DNA from: Pseudomonadota bacterium
GTDB taxonomy: Bacteria > Pseudomonadota > Gammaproteobacteria > Burkholderiales > Burkholderiaceae_F
Direction: 5' to 3'
DNA length: 64,000 bases
Assembly: GCA_029778535.1 (NCBI GenBank)
Contig: JAKOQB010000057.1
Coordinates: 62,001-126,000 of the forward strand
Below are positions 39,154 through 48,648 of the stretch, in pieces; the first letter of the stretch is position 1, and each line of letters begins with the position of its first letter. The position numbers and the translations under genes were made by a program. The notes below the pieces were generated by a model. It was not told the DNA's origin. It searched no databases and saw nothing but the letters and a program-made list of their open reading frames with translations.

Positions 39154-39789
39154 ATGAGCGACTTCAAGACACGTGACCCGGCACGGCCCGAGTTCTGGGA
39201 CGAGCGCTTCACCGCCGGCTACACGCCGTGGGAGGCGCGCGGCGTGCCGCCGGCGCTTGTGCGTTTCGTCGCGGCACATGGCTCGGCGCTCGGCCGACGC
39301 GTGCTGGTGCCGGGTTGCGGCGCGGCCTACGAAGCGGCGCTGCTCGACGCGGCCGGCTTCGACGTGCTGGCGATCGACTATTCGGCGGCGGCGATCGAGC
39401 GCGCGCGGGCGGCGCTGCCGGCCGACGTTGCGGCGCGTGTGCTGCGGCAGGCGGATTTCTTCGCGTTCGACGCGGTGCAGTTCGACTGGATCTACGAGCG
39501 TGCCTTCCTCGCGGCGCTGCCGCCTTCGCTGTGGCCGTCCTGGGCGGCGCGCGTGGCCGACCTGTTGGTGCCGGGCGGCGTTCTGGCCGGGTTCTTCTTC
39601 CTCGACGACGCGGTCGCCGAGCCGCGGCGCGGACCGCCGTTTGCCGCCCGCCGCGCGGAACTCGACGCGCTGCTGCACGGCTTTCGCTGCGAGGAGGCCG
39701 CCGCGATTGCGCAAGATCAATCGGCCGCGGTGTTCGCCGGCCGCGAGCACTGGATCACATGGCGTTGGAGCGGTCGCGCTGCCGCATAA
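39154..39789 (+). CDS. TPMT-family (thiopurine/thiol) methyltransferase
   Basis: 211 residues. RPEFWDERFTAGYTPWEARG at the N-terminus and VLVPGCGAAYEAALLDAAGF (motif I) are typical of the TPMT-like class I methyltransferases, as is the acidic IDYSAAAIERARA. Substrates in bacteria include selenium, tellurium or thiol compounds; which applies is unknown. It follows the metallopeptidase gene after 11 bases. Confidence 0.88.
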   Translation: MSDFKTRDPARPEFWDERFTAGYTPWEARGVPPALVRFVAAHGSALGRRVLVPGCGAAYEAALLDAAGFDVLAIDYSAAAIERARAALPADVAARVLRQADFFAFDAVQFDWIYERAFLAALPPSLWPSWAARVADLLVPGGVLAGFFFLDDAVAEPRRGPPFAARRAELDALLHGFRCEEAAAIAQDQSAAVFAGREHWITWRWSGRAAA

Positions 39790-39811
39790 TCGCGCCTGCC
39801 CGCGACCCGCC

Positions 39812-40900
39812 ATGGCCCTGCTCGAAATCCAGAACGTCACCCGCCGCTTCGGCTCGATGACCGCGGTCGACGGCGTGTCGCTGTCGATCGAGGCGGGCGA
39901 GTTCTTCACGCTGCTCGGGCCGTCGGGCTGCGGCAAGACCACGCTGCTGCGGATGATCGCCGGCTTCGATGCGCCCGACGGGGGTCGCATCGTGCTCGAC
40001 GGCAAGGATCTCACCGGAGTGCCGCCCGAGCGCCGCAACGTGCGCACCGTGTTCCAGAGCTACGCGCTGTTTCCCCACATGACGGTGGCGGCCAACGTCG
40101 CGTTTCCGCTGAAGATGGCGAACACGCCGGCCGCGGAGCTCGACGCCAAGGTGCGCGAGTCGCTGAAGAACGTTCAGCTCGACACGCTGGCGACGCGCTT
40201 TCCGCACGAGCTGTCCGGCGGGCAGAAACAGCGCGTCGCGATCGCGCGCGCTCTGGTCACGCATCCGGCGCTGATGCTGCTCGACGAGCCGCTCGCCGCG
40301 CTCGACGCCAAGCTGCGCGAGCAGATGCAGATCGAGCTGATCAACCTGCAGAAGGAAGTCGGCATCACGTTCGTGTACGTGACGCATGATCAGGGCGAGG
40401 CGCTCGCGCTGTCGCACCGGATCGCGGTGATGAACCAGGGCCGCATCGAGCAGCTCGACGAGCCGTCCAGGATCTACTCGTATCCGAAGAACCGCTTCGT
40501 CGCCGACTTCATCGGCCAGTGCAACATCCTGGAGGCGACCGTGCGCAAGCGCGACGGCGAGGTGGCCGAGCTCGATCTGCCCGGCGTCGGTCCGGCGCGC
40601 GCACTGATCGACGCGGCGCTCGCCAGCGGCGCCCGCGGCGCGCTCGCGCTGCGGCCGGAGAAGGTGACGATCAATCCGAGCGGCCAGCCGAAGACCGACG
40701 GCGACAATCACCTGTCCGGCACGGTGACCGACTTTCTGTACCTAGGCGACGTGACGATCTACCGCGTCGCGCTCGCGTCTGGGCAGAAGATCGAGGCGAT
40801 GCGCGCGAACGCCGAGGCGGGGCGCGCGCGCTTCTTCGAGGTCGGCGACGCGGTCGACGTCGCCTGGCAGGTCGGCGCCGGCCATTTCCTGGTCGACTGA
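39812..40900 (+). CDS. potA: Spermidine/putrescine ABC transporter, ATP-binding subunit
   Basis: 362 residues. Walker A GPSGCGKTT (36-44), Q-loop region FQSYALFPHMT, signature LSGGQKQR, Walker B LMLLDEPLAALD and H-loop THDQGEAL; the C-terminal ~120 residues are the TOBE/regulatory domain. With the two permeases and binding protein downstream it makes a complete polyamine importer. PotA and PotG are hard to separate from sequence alone. Confidence 0.95.
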   Translation: MALLEIQNVTRRFGSMTAVDGVSLSIEAGEFFTLLGPSGCGKTTLLRMIAGFDAPDGGRIVLDGKDLTGVPPERRNVRTVFQSYALFPHMTVAANVAFPLKMANTPAAELDAKVRESLKNVQLDTLATRFPHELSGGQKQRVAIARALVTHPALMLLDEPLAALDAKLREQMQIELINLQKEVGITFVYVTHDQGEALALSHRIAVMNQGRIEQLDEPSRIYSYPKNRFVADFIGQCNILEATVRKRDGEVAELDLPGVGPARALIDAALASGARGALALRPEKVTINPSGQPKTDGDNHLSGTVTDFLYLGDVTIYRVALASGQKIEAMRANAEAGRARFFEVGDAVDVAWQVGAGHFLVD

Positions 40901-40901
40901 C

Positions 40902-41780
40902 GTGGCCACCTCGGAGCGCGGCAAGTGGCTGGTGGGCGGACCTCCGCTCCTTTATCTGATCGTCTTCTTCGCGATCCCGAGCCTGCTGATGGTGGTCGCG
41001 AGCTTGCGCGCGCCGGGGGAGTTCGGCGGGCTGGCGCCACTCGTGGCCGACAGCGGCAAGCTGAACCTGACGCTGGCGAGCTATGCGCGCTTCTTCGCGA
41101 GCCCGATCTACCTGGAGCTGTTCGTCAAGTCGCTCGCGTACGCGCTCGCGACGACCGCGCTGTGTCTGGCGATCGCGTATCCGCTGTCGATGCTGATCGC
41201 CGCCAGCGCGAAGAAGTACCGCGACCTGCTGCTGCTGCTGGTGATCCTGCCGTTCTGGAGCAACTTCCTGATCCGCGTGTATGCGTGGATGATCATCCTC
41301 GGCCCGGAGTGGGCGCTGGCGCGGATCGTCAACGGCGTGCTCGGCCTCGTCGGCGCCGGGCCGGTGACGCTGATGTTCTCGCCGTTCGCGGTCATCGTCG
41401 TGCTCGTCTACGTGCACCTGCCCTTCATGGTGCTGCCGCTGTACGCGAACCTGGAGAAGCACGACCCCGCGCTGCTCGACGCTGCGCAGGACCTGGGCGC
41501 GCGGCCGTGGCAGCGCTTCCGGCATGTGACCTGGCCGCTGTCGCTGCCGGGGGTGATCGCGGGCGCCGCACTGGTGTTCATCCCCGCGTTCGGCATATTC
41601 GCGGTGCCGGACCTGGTCGGCGGCACCGACGGCATCATGATCGGCAACGTGATCAAGCAGCAGTTCCTCGAGACGCGCGACTGGCCGTTCGGCTCGGTGC
41701 TGTCGATCGTGCTGACGGTCGTGGCGCTGGCGATCACGGCGCTGGCGGCGCTCGCCGCGCGGCCGCGCCGCAGCGTATGA
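40902..41780 (+). CDS. potB: Spermidine/putrescine ABC transporter permease (PotB/PotH type)
   Basis: 292 residues, GTG start one base after the ATPase stop. Six hydrophobic segments; the coupling-helix motif is EKHDPALLDAAQDLGARPWQRFRHV, the EAA loop of importer permeases. The C-terminus overlaps the next permease start by four bases (ATGA). Confidence 0.93.
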   Translation: MATSERGKWLVGGPPLLYLIVFFAIPSLLMVVASLRAPGEFGGLAPLVADSGKLNLTLASYARFFASPIYLELFVKSLAYALATTALCLAIAYPLSMLIAASAKKYRDLLLLLVILPFWSNFLIRVYAWMIILGPEWALARIVNGVLGLVGAGPVTLMFSPFAVIVVLVYVHLPFMVLPLYANLEKHDPALLDAAQDLGARPWQRFRHVTWPLSLPGVIAGAALVFIPAFGIFAVPDLVGGTDGIMIGNVIKQQFLETRDWPFGSVLSIVLTVVALAITALAALAARPRRSV

Positions 41781-42556
41781 ACCGCCGCATCCCCGCCTGG
41801 ATGTGGGCGTGCGCGGCCGCCGCGTACCTGTTCCTGTACGCGCCGCTCGCCGTGGTGGTCGTGTTTTCGTTCAACGACAGCAAACTGAACGCGCAGTGGG
41901 TCGGTTTCACGACCGCGTGGTACGTGAAACTCGTCCACAACGAGGAAATGATGGTGGCGGCGCGCAACTCGCTCGTGATCGCGCTCGTCGCGTCGCTCGC
42001 GTCGACCGTGCTCGGAACGATGGCGGGCTTCGCGATGCACCGGTACCGGACGCGCGTGCTGCCGGTGCTGGTGCTGGCGCCGATCGCGATCCCGGAGATC
42101 CTGATGGGCGTGGCGCTGCTGATGTTCTTCGTGATGATCAATCTGACGCTCGGGCTGGTGTCGATCACGCTCGCGCACATCGCGTTCTGCATCGGCTACG
42201 TGGCGATCGTCGTGCGCGCGCGGCTCGCGGGCATGGACGAGAGCCTGGTCGAGGCGGCGCGCGACTGCGGCGCCTCGGCGCCGGCGGCGTTCCGCTACGT
42301 GACGCTGCCGCTGATCATGCCCGGCGTGATCGCGGGCGCGCTGATGGCGTTCACGCTGTCGATCGACGACTTCGTGATTACGTTCTTCACCGCCGGCGCG
42401 TCGGCCTCCACGCTGCCGCTGCAGATCTATTCGATGGTCAAGATCGCGGTGACGCCCGAGGTCAACGCGATCTCGACGCTGCTGCTGGCGCTGACGCTCG
42501 CGCTGATCACGCTGGCGACCAAGTTCGTTCCCGGGCTGCTGCGCCTGAACCGCTAA
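41777..42556 (+). CDS. potC: Spermidine/putrescine ABC transporter permease (PotC/PotI type)
   Basis: 259 residues, about six membrane segments. The EAA loop is LVEAARDCGASAPAAFRYV. VVFSFNDSKLNAQWVGFTT near the N-terminus and TLSIDDFVITFFTAG near the C-terminus are characteristic of PotC/PotI. Confidence 0.94.
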   Translation: MNRRIPAWMWACAAAAYLFLYAPLAVVVVFSFNDSKLNAQWVGFTTAWYVKLVHNEEMMVAARNSLVIALVASLASTVLGTMAGFAMHRYRTRVLPVLVLAPIAIPEILMGVALLMFFVMINLTLGLVSITLAHIAFCIGYVAIVVRARLAGMDESLVEAARDCGASAPAAFRYVTLPLIMPGVIAGALMAFTLSIDDFVITFFTAGASASTLPLQIYSMVKIAVTPEVNAISTLLLALTLALITLATKFVPGLLRLNR

Positions 42557-42579
42557 TCACCTCTGGCAAGGAGAACAAG

Positions 42580-43722
42580 ATGATCGTGCGTGACCTGCTG
42601 CGCCTGGCGCTCGTGCTCGCGGCCGTGTCGCTGGTGTCGGCGTGCGGCAAGAAGGAGGAGGCGACGCCCGCCAAGGCCGAGGCGCAGGCGCAGCCCGAGG
42701 CCGCCGCTGCCAGGCCGACCGGGACGCTGAACCTGTACAACTGGAACGACTACATCGCGCCGGAGACGATCGAGCGCTTCGAGAAGGAATTCAACGCCAA
42801 GGTCGTGCAGACCTACTTCTCCGACAACGACGAGATGCTGGCCAAGCTCGCCGCGGGCGCGACCGGCTACGACATCATCGTGCCGACCAGCAACGCGATG
42901 GAGCTGCTGATCAAGAAGGGCGATCTGCAGCCGCTCGACCACGCGCTGCTGCCGAACCTGAAGAACCTCCGGCCGGAGTTCCTGAACACGCCGTTTGATC
43001 CCGGCAACAAGTATTCGGTGCCGTACGCGTACTCGACCACGATCATCGGCTACAACGACAGGCACATGAAGGAGCTCGGCCTCGATCCGAAGGGCTGGGA
43101 GGCGATCTTCGACACGAACATCGCCTGCCGCGTGAAGGGCAAGCTGACCGTGCTCGACTCGCCCGACGAGGTCTTCTCCGCGGCGTTCATCTACCTCGGC
43201 ATCGACCCGAACACGACCAGCGCCGACGACTACAGGAAGGCGGCCGAGACGATCCGCAAGGCCAAGCCGTGCTGGGCCGCGTTCAACTCCTCCTCGTACA
43301 TCAAGGAGCTGACCGCCGGCAACATCTGGCTCGCGCTCGGCTACTCGACCGACATGTTCCAGGCCAACCGCAACGCGCAGGAAGCCAGGCAGGACTTCCG
43401 CATCGTGTCGGTGCTGCCGGCGCAGGGCGCGGTGCTGTCGGTCGACAACATGGTGATCCACAAGTCGGCGCCGCACGTGCCGCTGGCGCACGCGTTCATC
43501 AACTTCATGCTCGAAGGCAGGAACAGCGCGGAGCTGTCGAACCTGATCGGCTCCGGCAACCCCAATCAGGCCGCGATGCAGTACATCAAGCCGGAGGTGA
43601 AGTCGAACGTCGCGGTGTTCCCCGACGCCGAGAGCCTGAAGAAGCTGCACCAGTTGCGGCTGTTGTCGGCGGAGCTGCGGCAGTTGCGCGGGCAGCTCTG
43701 GACCGAGATCAAGATCCGGTGA
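42580..43722 (+). CDS. potD: Spermidine/putrescine-binding protein (PotD/PotF type), predicted lipoprotein
   Basis: 380 residues with a strong AAGGAG site upstream. The N-terminus has a lipobox LVSAC (Cys22) followed by a Lys/Glu/Ala linker, so it is probably a lipoprotein rather than a soluble periplasmic protein. Binding-protein landmarks are LNLYNWNDYIAPETIERFEK, GYDIIVPTSNAMELLIKKG, VPYAYSTTIIGYN and LALGYSTDMF. It delivers polyamines to the permeases encoded just upstream. Confidence 0.94.
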   Translation: MIVRDLLRLALVLAAVSLVSACGKKEEATPAKAEAQAQPEAAAARPTGTLNLYNWNDYIAPETIERFEKEFNAKVVQTYFSDNDEMLAKLAAGATGYDIIVPTSNAMELLIKKGDLQPLDHALLPNLKNLRPEFLNTPFDPGNKYSVPYAYSTTIIGYNDRHMKELGLDPKGWEAIFDTNIACRVKGKLTVLDSPDEVFSAAFIYLGIDPNTTSADDYRKAAETIRKAKPCWAAFNSSSYIKELTAGNIWLALGYSTDMFQANRNAQEARQDFRIVSVLPAQGAVLSVDNMVIHKSAPHVPLAHAFINFMLEGRNSAELSNLIGSGNPNQAAMQYIKPEVKSNVAVFPDAESLKKLHQLRLLSAELRQLRGQLWTEIKIR

Positions 43723-43781
43723 CAGTGCGCTCACATGTCATTGCCGCGCACGCGGAAATCCGGTTCACGATTGCCGGCCGG

Positions 43782-43801
43782 GTGCCCGCTGCCGCGGGCA
43801 C
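43782..43801. terminator. GC hairpin between convergent genes
   Basis: A perfect 8-bp stem GTGCCCGC / GCGGGCAC with loop TGCC lies between potD and the convergent DUF6279 gene. It has no T-run on either side, so termination is only suggested by its place. Confidence 0.35.
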
Positions 43802-43816
43802 GACACCGGCGCAGCG

Positions 43817-44752
43817 TCAACCGCGGCCGTTGGCGGCGGCGGCCAGCGCGGTGAAATCGTCGGCGTAGCCGCGCAGCTTCTTCGCCAGGGTGGCGCGCTG
43901 CGCGGCGGTGGCGGCATTGATCAAGCGCGCGATCAGCTCGGCGTTGGCGCGGCGGTACTCCGTCAGTGCAGCGCGGCGTGCCGGGTCGCGCGGTTCGGCG
44001 AGCTGCGCGAAGAACTCGCGCACGCGGCGTGTTGCCTCGGCGGCGGGCGGCTGCTCGTCGTGAATCCGCCGCAGCATTTGCACCATCTCGTTCTGGCGCC
44101 GCTCGCGCTCGTCGAGCCACCACGTCTGCGTCTTCGATTCGAGCGCGTCGCGCAGGATCTGCATCTGCGCGTCGTTGACCGAGCCGAACCAGGACTCGGC
44201 GCGCTCGCCATAGCGCTTCACGCGCGCGTCGACCGATTCGCGCCCGCCGGCGAAGCGCACCAGCTCGCGCCGCGCGCTCGACGATTCCTTCGCCAGCTTG
44301 GCGGCAAAGTGATCGATCTGCGCCGGTGCCAGCGTCTGCGCCAGCGCGGCGATATCCGGAGCGACCTCGTCGCCGAGCGCGGCGAACTTCGCGTTCATCT
44401 GCTGCTGCAGCGTGGCCACGTCGTCCGCGCCGACGCGTCCGTCCAGCGTGCGCTGCGCGTCGGCCAGCAGTTGCGCGTAGCCGGTGAGCTGCGTCGCGCG
44501 ATGCCAGCCGAGCAGCCGGCGCACGCGTTCGCCGGCCATCGCCTGCTGCCGCTCGTCGAGGTCCAGATAGCTGTCGAGCGCATACAGCAGCAGCGTGTCG
44601 GCGTTGTTGTAGCCGAGCTTCAGCGACGAGCACGCGGTGACCAGCAGCGTGACGCTGACCAGCACGAAGCGGCGCGCGTGCGCGCCCAGCCTGCCGCGCC
44701 GGGCGGCGGGGTCGCCGGTGCTACGATCGATTTCGTTTGCGACCACTCCCAT
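43817..44752 (-). CDS. DUF6279 family lipoprotein
   Basis: 311 residues. A lipobox LLVTAC sits after an unusually long ~35-residue N-region, so the real start may be a GTG further in (e.g. just before LVSVTLL). The mature start SSLKLGYNNADTLLLYALDSYLDLD is typical of DUF6279, followed by a wholly helical body rich in Arg, Glu and Ala. Function unknown. It is divergent from glmU, 26 bases away. Confidence 0.78.
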   Translation of the reverse strand: MGVVANEIDRSTGDPAARRGRLGAHARRFVLVSVTLLVTACSSLKLGYNNADTLLLYALDSYLDLDERQQAMAGERVRRLLGWHRATQLTGYAQLLADAQRTLDGRVGADDVATLQQQMNAKFAALGDEVAPDIAALAQTLAPAQIDHFAAKLAKESSSARRELVRFAGGRESVDARVKRYGERAESWFGSVNDAQMQILRDALESKTQTWWLDERERRQNEMVQMLRRIHDEQPPAAEATRRVREFFAQLAEPRDPARRAALTEYRRANAELIARLINAATAAQRATLAKKLRGYADDFTALAAAANGRG

Positions 44753-44778
44753 AACCGCGGTTCTCTTCGTCGCGTTCG

Positions 44779-46161
44779 ATGAATATCGTCATCCTCGCCG
44801 CCGGCCAGGGCAAGCGCATGCGCTCCGCGCTGCCCAAGGTGCTGCACCCGGTCGCGGGACGGCCGATGCTAGCGCACGTGATCGCGACCGCGCAGCAGGT
44901 GGCCCGCGCGCGCGGCGTATCCGCCAACGTGATCGCGGTGATCGGGCATGGCGCCGATCAGGTACGCGCCGCCTTCTCTGGCCGCGGCGACCTGCATTTC
45001 GTTCTGCAGCAGCCGCAGCTGGGCACCGGACACGCGGTGCAGCAGGCCGTGCCGTGGCTGCGCGACGACGGGCCGACGCTGGTGCTGTACGGCGACGTGC
45101 CGCTGGTGCGGGTCGAGACGCTGAACCGCCTGCTCGACGGCGCCGGCGACGAGGTCGGCCTGCTGACGGTCGAACTGGCCGACCCGACCGGCTACGGCCG
45201 CATCGTGCGCGACGAGCGCGGCAGCGTTCGGCGGATCGTCGAGCAGAAGGATGCGAGCGCGAGCGAGCGCGCGCTGCGCGAGGTCAACACCGGCATCCTG
45301 GTCGCGCCGACCGCGCGGCTGAAGCGCTGGCTTGGCGCGCTGGGCAACGACAACGCGCAGCGCGAGTACTACCTGACCGACGTGATCGCGCAGGCAGTGC
45401 GCGAGGGCGTGCGCGTCGCCGCGGTCGCGGCGCACGACGCCGACGAAACGCTGGGCGTCAACAGCAAGGCTCAGCTCGCGGTGGTCGAGCGCAGCGCGCA
45501 GCGGCGCGCCGCCGGCGCGCTGATGGAGTCCGGCGTCACGCTGGCGGATCCTGCGCGCATCGATGTGCGCGGTGAACTCACGGCCGGCGCCGACGTGTCG
45601 ATCGACGTCGGCTGCGTGTTCGAAGGCCGCGTGCATCTGGCCGACGGCGTGCGCGTCGGACCGTATTGCGTACTGCGCGACGTGACGATCGGCGCGCGCA
45701 CGCAGCTCGTCGCCTTCACGTATCTCGAAGGCACGACGGTCGGCGCCGATGCGCGCATCGGCCCGTACTCGCGCACGCGGCCGGGGGCGGTGCTCGACGA
45801 CGAGGTGCACATCGGCAACTTCGTCGAGGTCAAGGCGAGCCGGCTTGGCCGCGGCGCCAAGGCGAATCACCTCGCCTACGTCGGCGACGCCGAGGTCGGC
45901 GCGCGCACCAACATCGGCGCCGGCACGATCACGGCGAACTACGACGGCGCCAACAAGCACAAGACCGAGATCGGCGCCGACGTGCAGATCGGCAGCAACG
46001 CAGTGCTGGTCGCGCCGGTGAAGGTCGGCGACGGCGCCACCGTCGGCGCCGGCTCGGTCGTGGCCAAGGAGGCGCCGGCGGGCAAGCTCACCGTCGCGCG
46101 CGCGCGGCAGGTCACCATCGAAGGCTGGAAACGGCCGGTGAAGAAACCCAAGCCGGCCTGA
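44779..46161 (+). CDS. glmU: Bifunctional GlmU: N-acetylglucosamine-1-P uridyltransferase / glucosamine-1-P acetyltransferase
   Basis: 460 residues. The N-terminal nucleotidyltransferase has [20 protein letters not shown] and VLYGDVPLV; the C-terminal left-handed beta-helix shows hexapeptide repeats ([20 protein letters not shown]) and the acetyltransferase block [20 protein letters not shown]. It makes UDP-GlcNAc for peptidoglycan and LPS. glmS lies on the same strand after an opposing regulator gene. Confidence 0.97.
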   Translation: MNIVILAAGQGKRMRSALPKVLHPVAGRPMLAHVIATAQQVARARGVSANVIAVIGHGADQVRAAFSGRGDLHFVLQQPQLGTGHAVQQAVPWLRDDGPTLVLYGDVPLVRVETLNRLLDGAGDEVGLLTVELADPTGYGRIVRDERGSVRRIVEQKDASASERALREVNTGILVAPTARLKRWLGALGNDNAQREYYLTDVIAQAVREGVRVAAVAAHDADETLGVNSKAQLAVVERSAQRRAAGALMESGVTLADPARIDVRGELTAGADVSIDVGCVFEGRVHLADGVRVGPYCVLRDVTIGARTQLVAFTYLEGTTVGADARIGPYSRTRPGAVLDDEVHIGNFVEVKASRLGRGAKANHLAYVGDAEVGARTNIGAGTITANYDGANKHKTEIGADVQIGSNAVLVAPVKVGDGATVGAGSVVAKEAPAGKLTVARARQVTIEGWKRPVKKPKPA

Positions 46162-46170
46162 CGCGCGCCC

Positions 46171-46647
46171 TCAAACGCGGATCCGCGGCGCGAATTTGCT
46201 GCGCCTGACGCTGAAAAAGCTGCGCACGTTGCGCACGTTCGCTTCAGTTGTCAGCACGCGGTGCACGAACGCGTGGTACGCGGGCATGTCGCGCACATGC
46301 ACGACGAGGACGAAGTCGGGTCCGGACGAGACCCGATAGCACTGCTGGATCTCGGGCTCGCCCGCCACCCGCGACTCGAAGGCCGCGAGCGCCTCGGCCG
46401 ACTGCTGGGCGAGGCTGACCTCGATGATCGCGGTCAGTCCGTGGCCGAGCGCGTCATGCGACACGATCGCGATCCGCCGCTCGATCACTCCCGTCTCGAC
46501 CAGCCGCCGAACCCGCCGCAGGCAGGTGGCGGGCGAGATATGCGCGCGCCGGGCCAACCCGTCGTTGGTCAGAGCGCAGTCATCCTGAAGGATGTCCAGC
46601 AGCCGGCGGTCGGTCGCGTCGAGGACAGGCGGCAGATTATCCGGCAT
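46171..46647 (-). CDS. Lrp/AsnC family transcriptional regulator
   Basis: 158 residues. The N-terminal helix-turn-helix is LDATDRRLLDILQDDCALTN through ISPATCLRRVRRLVETGVI; the C-terminal RAM/ligand domain ends FFSVRRSKFAPRIRV. Members bind amino acids and regulate nearby genes. It is convergent with glmU (9-base gap) and divergent from glmS, with a 149-base AT-richer shared region. Confidence 0.93.
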   Translation of the reverse strand: MPDNLPPVLDATDRRLLDILQDDCALTNDGLARRAHISPATCLRRVRRLVETGVIERRIAIVSHDALGHGLTAIIEVSLAQQSAEALAAFESRVAGEPEIQQCYRVSSGPDFVLVVHVRDMPAYHAFVHRVLTTEANVRNVRSFFSVRRSKFAPRIRV

Positions 46648-46701
46648 TTTCTTCCCATGAAGTTAGATCGGAGCAAGATCATTGCACTCAACAGTCAGGC
46701 G

Positions 46702-46717
46702 GCAATGTTATTGCAAT
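46702..46717. promoter_or_regulatory. Candidate operator between lrp-like gene and glmS
   Basis: GCAAT-GTT-ATTGC (46702-46714) overlaps the 8-base palindrome ATTGCAAT (46710-46717) in a locally AT-rich strip. Its place between divergent genes fits an Lrp/AsnC binding region or promoter. No validated consensus match is claimed. Confidence 0.35.
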
Positions 46718-46796
46718 ATGAGAAGAGATTTAAGAACATCTTCCACGCAGATGTCGCTAGGATCGGCATCGATTCAGTCCAATCGGGAGAGGGGTG

Positions 46797-48632
<1,836 letters not shown>

Positions 48633-48648
48633 CCGGTCTTGCGCTCAA

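Noticed and set aside
46648..46796. glmS ribozyme/riboswitch
   Set aside because: The gap is only 149 bases without the ribozyme core, and the element is typical of Firmicutes.
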